From Bradyrhizobium diazoefficiens (GTDB lineage: Bacteria > Pseudomonadota > Alphaproteobacteria > Rhizobiales > Xanthobacteraceae): DNA of 64,000 bases. Position numbers and translations under genes: made by a program. Numbering within the stretch: position 1 is the stretch's first letter; each line of letters begins with the position of its first letter. The stretch spans positions 310,001-374,000 of the forward strand of contig NZ_JAFCJE010000006.1 in the NCBI RefSeq assembly GCF_018131185.1. The letters are read 5' to 3'. Below the pieces are notes generated by a model. That model was not told where the DNA came from. It saw only the letters and a list, made by a program, of their open reading frames with translations, and did not search any database. Positions 24,251 to 32,968 of the stretch are shown piece by piece.

Positions 24251-25471
24251 ATGATGTCGCTCGATAGCATCACGCTCTATTTGGTCGCCACCATGGTTGC
24301 CGCACTGCTCGGCGCCATGATGGTGTTCTTCGGCACGCAGGAAAACAGTCCTGCGTTGAAATGGTGGGGCACCGCCTATCTGCTCGGTGCCGCATCCGTC
24401 GCGCTGTGGACCGCGGCCGGCGACAGGCTAGGCCCGCATCTCTATCTCGCGTTAAATGCGGTCGGCTTCGTCGCCTGCGGCATGGTGTGGAATGCGGCGC
24501 GCGTCTTCCACGGCCGCAAGCCGAACTGGCCCGGCCTCCTGCTGGGCGCGCTCGCCTGGGTCGCCGCCGTCACGCTGCTCGATCCTGCGGCATCCATGCT
24601 GCGGATGATCGCCGGTGCCGGCATCGTCTCGGTCTATGCGGCGCTGACCGCAAGCGAGCTCTGGAACGAGCGGCGCAAGAGCCTGCAGCGACGCTGGCCG
24701 GCCTTCGTGGTGCCGGTGGTGCACGGCTGCGTGTTGATGCTGCCGATTTTGATCGGCAGCTTCCTGCGCCCGCACGATGCCGGCTTCTCCTCGAGCATCT
24801 GGGTCACCGTGTTCGCGGTCGAGCTCGTGCTCTATGCCGTCGGCACCGTGTTCGTGATCTTCATGCTGGTGTCCGAGCGCACCGTCACCGCCCACCGGAC
24901 CGCAGCATCCACCGATCCCATGACCGGCATGCTCAACCGGCGCGGCTTCTCGGAAGCTTGCAGTCGCGTGATCGAGCGCGAGGCCAAGGCCGGACGTCCC
25001 GTGACCGTGATGATCTTCGATATCGACCACTTCAAGTCGATCAACGATCGTTTCGGCCATCCGGCCGGCGACGAGATGCTGAAACTGTTTTCGACCGTCG
25101 TCGTCAGCAATCTGCGCATCACCGACCTGTCGGGCCGCATCGGCGGCGAGGAATTCGCAGCGCTGCTGCCGTGTTCGCTGGAGGAGGGCGTGCTGGTCGC
25201 CGAGCGCGTGCGCGAAGCGTTCGAGACCTCCGGCGTCGTGGTCGATGAGGGCCCGGTCGACACCACCGTCAGCATCGGCGTCGCTGGCGGTCCGGCCGGC
25301 ACCGAGCTCGAGGTGCTGCTGGCTTCGGCCGACACCGCGCTCTACCAGGCCAAGCGCGGCGGCCGTAACCGCGTCGAGGCGGCGGAGGAGCTGCCGCTGT
25401 CGCTGGAGAACTGGCGCCGCCAGAGCGCGGCGCGGATTGGTGCGCCGCAGGCGCGGCCGGCTACCGCCTAA
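24251..25471 (+). CDS. Membrane-bound diguanylate cyclase (GGDEF)
   Basis: The ATG at 24251 has GAGGGGG about 6 bp upstream and gives 406 residues. Residues 5-210 hold about six transmembrane helices forming a membrane sensor of no named type. The C-terminal GGDEF domain begins near 220 with D-P-M-T-G-M-L-N-R-R-G-F and includes F-D-I-D-H-F-K-S-I-N-D and the active-site motif R-I-G-G-E-E-F. An inhibitory-site RxxD (R-I-T-D) sits exactly five residues before the GGEEF, so product feedback by c-di-GMP is likely. There is no EAL domain. It synthesises c-di-GMP from two GTP and so may influence exopolysaccharide production and motility. The Gln/Arg tail has no known function. Confidence 0.93.
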   Translation: MMSLDSITLYLVATMVAALLGAMMVFFGTQENSPALKWWGTAYLLGAASVALWTAAGDRLGPHLYLALNAVGFVACGMVWNAARVFHGRKPNWPGLLLGALAWVAAVTLLDPAASMLRMIAGAGIVSVYAALTASELWNERRKSLQRRWPAFVVPVVHGCVLMLPILIGSFLRPHDAGFSSSIWVTVFAVELVLYAVGTVFVIFMLVSERTVTAHRTAASTDPMTGMLNRRGFSEACSRVIEREAKAGRPVTVMIFDIDHFKSINDRFGHPAGDEMLKLFSTVVVSNLRITDLSGRIGGEEFAALLPCSLEEGVLVAERVREAFETSGVVVDEGPVDTTVSIGVAGGPAGTELEVLLASADTALYQAKRGGRNRVEAAEELPLSLENWRRQSAARIGAPQARPATA

Positions 25472-25532
25472 AGACGCAAGGCGGCATTGCGGTAAATCTT
25501 CTGTTTACCATTCGATCCCTACCATTGCGGTC

Positions 25533-25772
25533 ATGGAATCGATCCGTCGACAGAACCCGCAAGCCGCCCTGATGTCGCTCGAAGCCGCTGCAGCGTCGGC
25601 GCGCAGCGGTTTCGCCTGTCTGTTCTCGACCGCGGATGAATATGAGAGCGCGCTGATCAGCGAGCGCCGCGCGCAGGGACGCTACGCGCAAAGCCGCCGC
25701 AGCCACTGGCCGCTCGTGCTGTTCGTCGGTTGCGCCCTCATCGTGACGGGCACGGTTCTGCTGCTCGTCTGA
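25533..25772 (+). CDS. Small protein with C-terminal membrane anchor
   Basis: The 79-residue product starts at the ATG at 25533, 61 bp after the cyclase gene and shortly after an AT-rich stretch. Most of it is a soluble, Ala/Ser/Arg-rich segment; the C-terminal 20 residues (WPLVLFVGCALIVTGTVLLL) form one transmembrane helix reaching the end, so it is a tail-anchored protein. I recognise no family. The similarity of codon use to its neighbours and a following terminator support it as a real gene. Confidence 0.6.
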   Translation: MESIRRQNPQAALMSLEAAAASARSGFACLFSTADEYESALISERRAQGRYAQSRRSHWPLVLFVGCALIVTGTVLLLV

Positions 25773-25810
25773 GTGACCTGCATCAGGAGACCTGCATTTT
25801 TTGGCCGACC

Positions 25811-25836
25811 AGGGCGCCGTTTCGGCGCCTTTTTCT
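25811..25836 (+). terminator. Intrinsic terminator
   Basis: GGCGCCG (25813-25819) pairs with CGGCGCC (25823-25829) around TTT and is followed by a run of T and a pyrimidine tract. It would end transcription of the small tail-anchored gene and possibly the cyclase gene. Confidence 0.8.
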
Positions 25837-25888
25837 TTCTGGCCGGCTGCGCTAGACACGCCCATCGAACAAAAACGGGTGGAAACCG

Positions 25889-26185
25889 ATGATCACCGAG
25901 ATCGCGCAAATCGACGTCAAGCCGGGCAGCGAGAAGGATTTCGAGGCCGCCGTCGCCAAGGCCAAGGCCGCTTTCGGCCGCTCGAAGGGGTTTCACGGCT
26001 TCGAACTGCACAAATCGATCGAGAAGCCGCAGCGCTACCGGCTCATGGTGAAATGGGCCACGCTGGAAAACCACACCGTCGATTTCCGCGGCTCGGAGAA
26101 TTTCACCGAATGGCGCGGTCTCGTCGGCCAGTATTTTGCCTCGCCCCCTGAGGTCGAGCACACCGAGACCGTGCTGACGACCTGA
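25889..26185 (+). CDS. Antibiotic biosynthesis monooxygenase (ABM) domain protein
   Basis: The 98-residue protein fits the dimeric alpha/beta ABM fold: strand I-T-E-I-A-Q-I-D-V-K-P-G, helix S-E-K-D-F-E-A-A-V-A-K-A, then the G-F-H-G-F-E-L-H-K-S-I-E strand and Y-R-L-M-V-K-W-A-T-L-E-N-H. The typical C-terminal F-R-G-S-E-N-F-T-E-W-R motif is visible. The family includes small cofactor-free monooxygenases, heme-degrading enzymes and many uncharacterised stress proteins, so the activity is open. It is separated from upstream genes by a terminator and stands alone. Confidence 0.8.
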   Translation: MITEIAQIDVKPGSEKDFEAAVAKAKAAFGRSKGFHGFELHKSIEKPQRYRLMVKWATLENHTVDFRGSENFTEWRGLVGQYFASPPEVEHTETVLTT

Positions 26186-26201
26186 TCTGCTTCATGACGT
26201 A

Positions 26202-27356
26202 TTACGCCGCCTCGGCCAGGGGCGGCGCCTCCTCATACGTCTTGAAGTGGTCGATCATGACCTTGGCGATGGCGACCAGCGGCAACGCCAGTGCCAGGCC
26301 CCAGATTCCGAACACGACGCCGAGCACGATCTGGAACGCGAACAGCGTGGCCGGCGGGATGTCGAGCGCCTGCCGCTGCAGGATCGGCGTCAGCACGTAG
26401 CTTTCCATGGCGTGAACGCCCATGAAAAGCAGAAAGGCCGACAGCGCCGGGATCCAGCCCGAGGCGAGGCTTGCCAGCACCACGATGACGCCGGCGACGA
26501 TGGCCCCAACGGTCGGGATGAAGGCGAGCAGGCCGGCCTGAATCCCCAGGATGAACGCGCCGGGGATGCCGATGAGGGCAAGCCCGATCCAGGTCACTGC
26601 GCCGACCGCGAGCATGACGACGATCTGCGCGATCAGCCAGCGCTCCAATGTCTCAGCGATGCGGTCGATGACGAGGGCGACGCGGGTGCGGTGCCTCGCC
26701 GGTGCCAGGAACAGCAGGCCGTCGTGATAGACGGCGGGCTGGGCGGCGAAGGCGAAGCCCAGGAACAGCACGATGAAGATGTTGCCGACGCCGTGGATGG
26801 TGCCGAGCAGCAGCTTGACGGTCTGGCTCACGATCGCGCCGCCGCTGGAGGCCAGCGCGCCCGCGCCGGGCAAGGGACCGCGCGTGGGCGCTGCCGGCGA
26901 GGGCGTCGCCTCCGATGACGCATTGACCGACGAATCCGACGCACCGTTGCCGAGATCGAAGAAGCTGGTGTCGATGCCGTGGCTATCGAGGAAGGACCTG
27001 ACGTTGACGAGTTGCGACTTGAGGGTCTTGCTCAGCAGCGAAGCCTGCTCGGCGATGGTGGCGCCGCCGAGATAGGCGATGCCGGCGAGCATCAGGGCGA
27101 GCGCGGTGCACACGATCGTGAGCCGCACCGCATGCGGCAGCGGGACGCGGCGGCCGAGCGCGATGGTCAGCGCGTTGAGGCCGAGACCGAGCAGCATGCC
27201 GGTGAAGATCAGGAGCAAGGTGGCGGCGAAATACCAGGTGAAGAGCAGCATTGCCGTAAACAGCACGACGCCGATGCCCCCGACCGAGATCGCCCAAGCC
27301 TGATCTCGGGCCAGGTCGCTGCGGGTCCGTGAGCGTTCATCTTTCGACATGGTCAC
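26202..27356 (-). CDS. AI-2E family transporter
   Basis: The 384-residue protein has paired N-terminal helices (about 22-45 and 48-70), a long soluble segment (about 110-195) and then five or six further helices. This matches the AI-2E/PerM (UPF0118) family, including the G-I-P-x-A-x-I-L-G segment and the C-terminal L-A-L-A-L-P-L-V-A-I-A-K. The family was named after E. coli TqsA, reported as an AI-2 exporter; others are Na+/H+ antiporters. The substrate here is unknown. The soluble segment is enriched in Ser, Ala and Pro around residues 140-170, which looks like a flexible insertion. The start lies 109 bp from the divergent hypothetical gene. Confidence 0.88.
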   Translation of the reverse strand: MTMSKDERSRTRSDLARDQAWAISVGGIGVVLFTAMLLFTWYFAATLLLIFTGMLLGLGLNALTIALGRRVPLPHAVRLTIVCTALALMLAGIAYLGGATIAEQASLLSKTLKSQLVNVRSFLDSHGIDTSFFDLGNGASDSSVNASSEATPSPAAPTRGPLPGAGALASSGGAIVSQTVKLLLGTIHGVGNIFIVLFLGFAFAAQPAVYHDGLLFLAPARHRTRVALVIDRIAETLERWLIAQIVVMLAVGAVTWIGLALIGIPGAFILGIQAGLLAFIPTVGAIVAGVIVVLASLASGWIPALSAFLLFMGVHAMESYVLTPILQRQALDIPPATLFAFQIVLGVVFGIWGLALALPLVAIAKVMIDHFKTYEEAPPLAEAA

Positions 27357-27465
27357 ATCGGGTCCTTTCAGCGCAGTGCGCGCTGCACTCTCTCGACAAA
27401 CGCACTTCCGATCAAGACCGCGTCAACGCGCTGGTTTGACGCCGGCGCGCTGACGGTGCAGAGCC

Positions 27466-28224
27466 ATGAGGAAGAACAATGGGGGCGGCTTGAGCTTCAT
27501 CAGCAAATGGGTCGGTCTGCTCGGGCTCCTGGCCGTGCTCGTGATCGGCGACCAGATCCGCATCAACCGGCCCGGCCACAAATTCCGCCTCACGGTCGAG
27601 GTGACGACGCCTGACGGGATCAAGTCCGCGTCCGGCATTCTCGCCGTCGTGCCCGACCGCAACTATAACCGCGGCGGCCGCACCACCATGCGCGGGGAGG
27701 CGGTGTTCGTCGACCTCGGCCAAGACCTCGGCCAAGACCATCGCCAAGTCCACGGCCAAGGGAGGAATCTGGTGGCCTTGCTGGCGCACCGGCAGGGCGC
27801 CAAGCTGGACTTCGACGACATCAACTATGTCGCGCTCCGCGCCTATGGCGCCTCGCGCGGCAACCGCGTCGCGTTCAACGATATCCACCGGCAAACCGGC
27901 GTCGTTCCGGTGCAGGGAGATCTCGTTCCCGTGCTCGTGAGCTTTGGCGACCCCAATGATCCCAAGACCGCGCGCCTTGTCGCCGGCGACCATGCGGAAG
28001 CGGTTCTGGGCGAGGGCTATGCGATCCGTGGCATCACGGCCGAGGTCGTGCCCAACGGGTTTTGGCCGATTGATTTCGGCGGGGTGCTCGGGGACCCCGT
28101 GACGCGCGGAATCAACGAGAAACTGCCCTGGCTGGCCGCGGAGGGCGATCCGGCGGCGACCGCCCTGAAGGCCGCCGGCCTGCCCGTCGAGGGCGAGGCC
28201 CGGGAGGCCTTTACGCGAAAATAG
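27466..28224 (+). CDS. Signal-anchored protein of unknown function with 12-bp repeat
   Basis: The 252-residue protein has one hydrophobic helix (SKWVGLLGLLAVLVIGDQI, about residues 13-31) after a short basic N-terminus, so it is probably membrane-anchored with the rest in the periplasm. A beta-rich segment (F-R-L-T-V-E-V-T-T-P-D-G) follows. I recognise no family. Residues 83-98 are encoded by four tandem 12-bp units (27712-27759) reading D-L-G-Q, D-L-G-Q, D-H-R-Q, V-H-G-Q, an in-frame expansion. It is divergent from the AI-2E-type transporter and is followed at 92 bp by a peptidase gene on the same strand. Confidence 0.65.
   Translation: MRKNNGGGLSFISKWVGLLGLLAVLVIGDQIRINRPGHKFRLTVEVTTPDGIKSASGILAVVPDRNYNRGGRTTMRGEAVFVDLGQDLGQDHRQVHGQGRNLVALLAHRQGAKLDFDDINYVALRAYGASRGNRVAFNDIHRQTGVVPVQGDLVPVLVSFGDPNDPKTARLVAGDHAEAVLGEGYAIRGITAEVVPNGFWPIDFGGVLGDPVTRGINEKLPWLAAEGDPAATALKAAGLPVEGEAREAFTRK
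27712..27759 (+). repeat. Four 12-bp tandem units inside a coding region
   Basis: The units are GACCTCGGCCAA, GACCTCGGCCAA, GACCATCGCCAA and GTCCACGGCCAA. The first two are identical and the others have two to four changes. Because 12 is a multiple of 3, copy number can vary without breaking the frame. Confidence 0.85.
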
Positions 28225-28316
28225 CATTGCCGTCCCGCGATCCCTTCTGTTGAATTTGTTCCATCGGAGGGGCATCTTTGGAGAATCTTCTGCGGCGGCG
28301 AGGCACGGAACGACAG

Positions 28317-29090
28317 ATGAGAAAGCCGGTCGTCGGCGTGATCGGGAATTCCCATCGCGTCGAAAATCGATTCCAGGTCCAGATGGTCGGCGAGCGAAAC
28401 CTGCGCGCCGTGGCCGAGGTCTCCGGTGGCTTGCCGCTGATCGTCGCGGCCGCGCCCGATATCACCGATATCGGCGCGCTGCTGGACGTGGTCGACGGGA
28501 TCGTGCTCACCGGTGCCCGCGCCAACGTCCATCCCACCCGCTTCAATGTCGACCCGTGTGAGCGGCACGAGCCGTACGACATCCATCGCGACGAGGTGGC
28601 GCTGGCGCTTTCGGTCGCCTGCGTATCCCGCGGCATTCCGCTGTTCGGCATCTGCCGCGGCCTCCAGGAGATGAACGTCGCCTTCGGCGGCTCGCTGCAT
28701 CCCGAGATCCGCGAGATTCCCGGCCGCATGAATCATCGCATGCCCCGGCTCGAGAACGGCGAGATCCATCCCGATCCGACCGTCGTGTTCGCCGACCGTC
28801 ACGACGTCGACCTGACGCCGGGCGGAGCATTCGCGCAGTTGCTCGGCTGCGAGAAGATCCGGGTGAATTCGCTGCACGGGCAGGGCATATTGGAGCCCGG
28901 AAAGCGCGTGCTGATCGAGGGCATCGCCGAGGACGGCACCATCGAGGCGATCCGCATCGCGGAAGCCCCGACCTTTGCGCTCGGCGTGCAATGGCACGCC
29001 GAATACGATCCCCAGCACAATCCGATCAACCGCAAGCTGTTCGAGGCCTTCGGCGAAGCGCTGGTCGCGCGGCAGAAGGCGGCGGCGTAG
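28317..29090 (+). CDS. Class I glutamine amidotransferase-like peptidase C26
   Basis: The ATG at 28317 (M-R-K-P-V-V-G-V-I-G) gives 257 residues; a TTG 13 codons upstream is the alternative. The nucleophile elbow G-I-C-R-G-L-Q-E-M-N-V (Cys near 114), the D-G-I-V-L-T-G-A-R oxyanion strand and the F-A-L-G-V-Q-W-H-A-E-Y-D segment with the catalytic His match gamma-glutamyl-gamma-aminobutyrate hydrolases such as PuuD. It would hydrolyse a gamma-glutamyl bond, perhaps in polyamine or gamma-glutamyl amine catabolism. No putrescine pathway gene is adjacent, so the substrate is unproven. Confidence 0.88.
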   Translation: MRKPVVGVIGNSHRVENRFQVQMVGERNLRAVAEVSGGLPLIVAAAPDITDIGALLDVVDGIVLTGARANVHPTRFNVDPCERHEPYDIHRDEVALALSVACVSRGIPLFGICRGLQEMNVAFGGSLHPEIREIPGRMNHRMPRLENGEIHPDPTVVFADRHDVDLTPGGAFAQLLGCEKIRVNSLHGQGILEPGKRVLIEGIAEDGTIEAIRIAEAPTFALGVQWHAEYDPQHNPINRKLFEAFGEALVARQKAAA

Positions 29091-29147
29091 GGCACGCTCG
29101 GCGCCAATAGCGGACCGCCCTCGAAGGCTCGCAGGAGCGACTGGACA

Positions 29148-29951
29148 TCAACGCGTGAGCTTTGCGACATAGGCGTTGATGGGGGCGGGGTAACCCTTGA
29201 GAAGCAAGCTGCGCTGCTCGGCCGCGATGCCGGTCGATGCTTCGTCCCAGACCGCCGGGCTGATGATGATCTCGCCGCCCCTGGCCGCTGCGACCAGCCG
29301 TGCGCAGAAGTTCATGGGGTCTCCAAGCGCGGCAAACTGGTAGTTGCCGTCCTCCACGCCGATCGAGCCGACAAACGTCTTGCCCGCATGCACGCCGACG
29401 CCAATGGAAAGCCAGGGGCCCGCGGGATCGTCATGTCCGGTCGCGCGCAGAAGCGCGAGCCCGGCGTTGACCGCATGCTGACGATAATCGCGGCCCGAAA
29501 AGCCAGGTAGAAAAATTCCGATCACCTCGTCGCCAACCATCTTGTCGACCACGGCGTCGGTCTCGGCGAACACGTCGGTTGCCACGCGGAAAAAACGCTG
29601 CATGAGCGCCGCAAACTCGGTTGGGCCCATGCGCGCAGCAAGCTGGGTCGATCCGCGTACGTCGGCATAGAGCATCGCGATCTCGACCTCGGCGCCGCCC
29701 CGCTCTTTGGCAAGCACTGTCTCGCACTGCTCGCAGATGTGCGGATTGCGCCGCCACGGCCGAAAGCCCGCAAGCCGCAAGGCTGGCGCGGTGAAGCCAT
29801 CGAAACCCACGCAACAGAGCCGGCAGCGGTTGTCCGCGGTTGGCGACAGCATGCGCATCACCGTGCGGCCGCGGCGGAGCGTGGGGTGCTCGCCGGACAG
29901 CATCTTTTGCCAAAACGCGTTGCGACCCTGCTCGTCCCTGGGGTCAGACAT
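29148..29951 (-). CDS. Class III adenylate/guanylate cyclase with N-terminal Cys motifs
   Basis: The start at 29951 (M-S-D-P-R-D-E-Q) gives 267 residues. Two C-x-x-C pairs (Cys43/Cys46 and Cys73/Cys76) would form a small zinc or iron-sulfur module before the catalytic domain. The cyclase domain keeps the metal Asp in L-Y-A-D-V-R-G-S-T (residue 97) and a second Asp in K-M-V-G-D-E. It also keeps the purine-contact residues in F-A-A-L-G-D and the N-F-C-A-R-L Asn/Arg pair. It is therefore predicted to be active, making cAMP or cGMP. Single-domain cyclases of this kind are numerous in Bradyrhizobium. The regulator input is presumably the Cys module. The divergent neighbour is the beta-lactamase-like gene. 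Confidence 0.9.
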   Translation of the reverse strand: MSDPRDEQGRNAFWQKMLSGEHPTLRRGRTVMRMLSPTADNRCRLCCVGFDGFTAPALRLAGFRPWRRNPHICEQCETVLAKERGGAEVEIAMLYADVRGSTQLAARMGPTEFAALMQRFFRVATDVFAETDAVVDKMVGDEVIGIFLPGFSGRDYRQHAVNAGLALLRATGHDDPAGPWLSIGVGVHAGKTFVGSIGVEDGNYQFAALGDPMNFCARLVAAARGGEIIISPAVWDEASTGIAAEQRSLLLKGYPAPINAYVAKLTR

Positions 29952-30308
29952 CAAACTTCTCGTTCGATCGCCCGAAGTCAGTCTCTTCCATCCTAGACCG
30001 CGGGCTGGAAACCGGCAACGAAACTCGCGCACCATTGGGAATGGGCTCCCGGCTCTGCGGCGCAACGTCGCCGCCTGAAGACTCACGGTTGCCCGCCCTG
30101 TCATCGGGCATGTCGCGCCGGCGCTACCGCGTCCACCGCAAGCCCGGCCCGCATCTCGTGACGATCGCGAAGCGCGCTGTTTTGCCCGACGCCTCGCGGG
30201 CGGCCGCCATGAGGGACCATCGCTCTACGGATGCCGGCGCGGACTTCCATTCGCTGCATTTCCGCCTATGCTCGGGAGCACCGCAGACCCGGGCTCGGGG
30301 AGATGACG
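29952..30308. other. 357-bp divergent intergenic region
   Basis: It separates the cyclase gene from the metallo-beta-lactamase gene and must carry both promoters. A weak pair, TTCCAT (about 30248) and TATGCT (about 30270), is the best plus-strand candidate. No terminator, repeat or palindrome of note is visible, and the short frames in it look like noise. Confidence 0.35.
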
Positions 30309-31268
30309 ATGGCTTCTCCAGACAGAGTTGGTGCGATTCTGATCGCCGCTACGGTCCTTCACCTCGCAACGGCCCAGGCGGTGGCACAGACCACGCCTCC
30401 CAATGCTCCAACCAAGGAGCAACTCGCCAACGACAACAAACTCTTCGTCACGCTGGCGAAGAAGGCGCTGAAGTGGGAGGAGCCGACCGAGCCGGTCAGT
30501 ATCGTCGGTCCAATCCATTTCGTCGGCACCAAGGGCCTCGGCATCTTTCTTCTCACGACCGCCGAGGGCCACATCCTGATGAATACCGGAATGCCTTCGT
30601 CGGGGCCCATGATCGTCGATTCCATCCGTAAGCTCGGCTTCAAACCGGAAGACATCAAGCTCATGATCAACGGCCATGCTCACGTGGACCATGCCGGTGC
30701 CTTTGCCTGGCTCAAGGAGCGGTTCGCGGCCGAACTTGCCGTCATGAAGGACGACGTCGCGGCGATGGAAAGCGGCGATGCCGACGACTTCAAGTATGGC
30801 AATGATCTCACCTATCCGCCCGTCAAGGTCGATCGCATCCTGCGCGATGGCGACACCATCAAGATGGGCGACGTGCTGCTGACCGCTTACCACACGCCGG
30901 GCCATACCAGGGGCGCGACGACCTGGATCGCCAACCTCGTCGTCGACGGCAAGCCTTTGATCGTTGCCTTCCCCGACGGCGCCGGCTTCAATCCCGGTTA
31001 TCGATTGGCGAAAAGTCCATCCTATCCCGGCATTGCCGATGACTACCGCCGGACACACCATGCGCTCGAAATGCTCAGGCCCGACATCTGGCTGGCGCAG
31101 CACAATGAGTATTACGACCTCGAAGGCAAGCGCGAGCGCGCCAGGACGGAGGGCGTGAAAGCCTGGATCGATCCAGAGGGATATCGCCGCTTCATCGCCG
31201 ACAAGAAGCGCGCCTTCGAGGACGAGGTCGACGAGGAAATGGGCATTCCAAAGGGAGGCTCCAAATGA
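30309..31268 (+). CDS. Subclass B3 metallo-beta-lactamase-like hydrolase
   Basis: I prefer the ATG at 30309, with GGGGAG 6 bp upstream; the ATG at 30303 overlaps that site. The 319-residue product has a signal peptide ending near A-Q-A-V-A-Q (residue 27). All six zinc ligands of subclass B3 are present: H123-A-H125-V-D127-H128, His199 in H-T-P-G-H-T, and His265 in A-Q-H-N-E-Y-Y. This is the fold of BJP-1 of Bradyrhizobium. I recall BJP-1 as clearly different in several places, so this is at best a relative. The 3' end overlaps the start of the DUF1254/1214 gene (ATGA), so the two are translationally coupled. Substrate, a beta-lactam or something else, is not shown. Confidence 0.85.
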   Translation: MASPDRVGAILIAATVLHLATAQAVAQTTPPNAPTKEQLANDNKLFVTLAKKALKWEEPTEPVSIVGPIHFVGTKGLGIFLLTTAEGHILMNTGMPSSGPMIVDSIRKLGFKPEDIKLMINGHAHVDHAGAFAWLKERFAAELAVMKDDVAAMESGDADDFKYGNDLTYPPVKVDRILRDGDTIKMGDVLLTAYHTPGHTRGATTWIANLVVDGKPLIVAFPDGAGFNPGYRLAKSPSYPGIADDYRRTHHALEMLRPDIWLAQHNEYYDLEGKRERARTEGVKAWIDPEGYRRFIADKKRAFEDEVDEEMGIPKGGSK

Positions 31269-32290
31269 GCCGCGTGGCCTGTCTATCGCTGCTGCTAATG
31301 CTGGCGGTCCCCGCCGTCGCCGCCGAGAGCGGGGACCAAGCGCCCAAGATGGTCAATGTGCACAATTTCGTTCGCGCCGAGACCGATCTCTATTTCCGCA
31401 AGGCTGCCGTGGACGACGGCGCCTTCGGCAAGCTCCGGCACCGCCGCGCGGTGGCATCGATCGACAAGCAGGACGTCGTGCGCATGAACCGCGACACGCT
31501 CTATTCGTCCGGTGTGTTCGATCTCGACGCCGCGCCGGTCACGATCACGCTGCCGGACGCCGGCAAGCGCTTCATGTCGATGCAGGTGATCTCCCAGGAA
31601 CATTACACGACGGATGTCGTCTACGGTCCTGGCACGTTCACCTATTCAAAGGACAGGGTGGGAACACGCTACGTCTACGTCATCATTCGCACGCTCGTGG
31701 ACTCGGCAAGCCCGCAGGACGTGAAGGCTGCGAATGTCATCCAGGATGGCATCAAGGTCGAACAGGCGTCTGCCGGCAAGTTCGAGGTGCCGCGCTGGGA
31801 CAAGACATCGCAGGATAAGGCGCGCAGCGCCCTCGAAGCGCTCGGCTCGCTGGGCGACGTCGTCGACCGGTTCGGCAGGAAAGGCGAGGTCGACCCATTC
31901 GATCATCTCGTCGGCACCGCGATCGGATGGGGCGGCAACCCACGCAGCGCGGCCGATTATCAGAGCTATTATCCGCCGCAAAACGACGGCAAGGGCGTCT
32001 ATCGCCTCACCTTGAAGGCCGTGCCGGTCGACGGGTTCTGGTCGGTCAGCCTCTATAACGAGAAAGGATTTTTCCAGAAGAACGCGCTCGACGCGTATTC
32101 TCTGAACAACCTCACGGCGACGCCGGACCCGAGCGGCGCCGTCGTGATACAGTTCGGCGGCTGCGGCAAGGCGACGCCGAACTGCCTTCCGATCATGAAA
32201 GGCTGGAATTACACGATACGGCTCTATCGTCCGCGGCAGGAAATCCTCGACGGGAGTTGGAAGCCGCCGCCGCCGCAGCGCGCGTCGTAG
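31265..32290 (+). CDS. DUF1254/DUF1214 domain secreted protein
   Basis: The 341-residue product has a signal peptide (V-A-C-L-S-L-L-L-M-L-A-V-P-A-V-A-A-E). A DUF1254-like region with V-R-M-N-R-D-T-L-Y-S-S-G-V-F-D-L follows, and then a C-terminal DUF1214 region with D-G-F-W-S-V-S-L-Y-N and N-L-T-A-T-P-D-P-S-G. These domains often occur together in periplasmic proteins of unknown role. Its start overlaps the stop of the beta-lactamase-like gene by 4 bp, so the two proteins are made together and both go to the periplasm. A shared substrate is inference only. Confidence 0.85.
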   Translation: MSRVACLSLLLMLAVPAVAAESGDQAPKMVNVHNFVRAETDLYFRKAAVDDGAFGKLRHRRAVASIDKQDVVRMNRDTLYSSGVFDLDAAPVTITLPDAGKRFMSMQVISQEHYTTDVVYGPGTFTYSKDRVGTRYVYVIIRTLVDSASPQDVKAANVIQDGIKVEQASAGKFEVPRWDKTSQDKARSALEALGSLGDVVDRFGRKGEVDPFDHLVGTAIGWGGNPRSAADYQSYYPPQNDGKGVYRLTLKAVPVDGFWSVSLYNEKGFFQKNALDAYSLNNLTATPDPSGAVVIQFGGCGKATPNCLPIMKGWNYTIRLYRPRQEILDGSWKPPPPQRAS

Positions 32291-32411
32291 TTTATCGCTG
32301 GCCTTGGCTGGATTTCTTTTCTGCTCCGAAGCGGAACGCGCCTTCCTCGCAGGAGCGAGCGCCTGAATTGCGTTAGGCACGATCCTCAAACGATGCTGCC
32401 TCGCAGAGGAC

Positions 32412-32648
32412 ATGCCGGATTCGATGGGGCAGTTGTTCGGTCCCATTCGTGGCGGTCTCGGCTATTGCGTGATCATCGTCGGCTTCATCCTCGGTACCAT
32501 CACAGGCACCTACCTAGGCGCCTGGGGCCCATCGCTCCTTCAGATCGCACTCTTCGCGGGCTCCGCGTTTGCTCTGAGCGTGAAATCGGCCGGTGGAGTA
32601 GACGGTCACCTCGTGCTGTGGCTAAATCCGAGCCCGGAGCAGCATTAG
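32412..32648 (+). CDS. Small membrane protein, two helices
   Basis: The 78-residue product has two hydrophobic segments (about residues 16-36, LGYCVIIVGFILGTITGTYL, and 40-56, PSLLQIALFAGSAFALS). I recognise no family. It is followed 9 bp later by another small membrane-protein gene with a good ribosome site, and both may act as a pair. The ribosome site of this gene is weak (AGAGGAC directly before ATG), so it is less certain than its neighbour. Confidence 0.5.
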   Translation: MPDSMGQLFGPIRGGLGYCVIIVGFILGTITGTYLGAWGPSLLQIALFAGSAFALSVKSAGGVDGHLVLWLNPSPEQH

Positions 32649-32657
32649 GAGAGCCCG

Positions 32658-32867
32658 ATGCCGTATTTCCCATCTGGACAAGACAGAGACTTCCGCATCT
32701 GCAAGGTGCTTGCCGACGTATTTTGCGCAATCTTGCTCGGGACCTTTTCCATCGTGTTCTTCGGCTGGTTCGGCGGCATTGTCGCTTTCGTTTTGCTCGA
32801 AGTTTGCCTGATCGGGCTCGACTGGCTCATCCCAAGCGATGACGACGCGGCAGGCGTTGTCCGCTGA
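32658..32867 (+). CDS. Small membrane protein, unknown
   Basis: The 69-residue product starts 8 bp after an AGGAG ribosome site. It has a hydrophobic stretch of about 35 residues (CKVLADVFCAILLGTFSIVF to about 55), enough for two helices or a hairpin, followed by an acidic tail. I recognise no family. The spacing of 9 bp to the upstream small gene suggests an operon. Confidence 0.55.
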   Translation: MPYFPSGQDRDFRICKVLADVFCAILLGTFSIVFFGWFGGIVAFVLLEVCLIGLDWLIPSDDDAAGVVR

Positions 32868-32968
32868 GGACCTCTTCAGCGGCGGAACTTCGCTTCGTTC
32901 AATCCTGGGCGCCGGATCATCCCTACGCGCGACCATCCAACGCGTTTCTCAAATTGGAATTGCATCCG

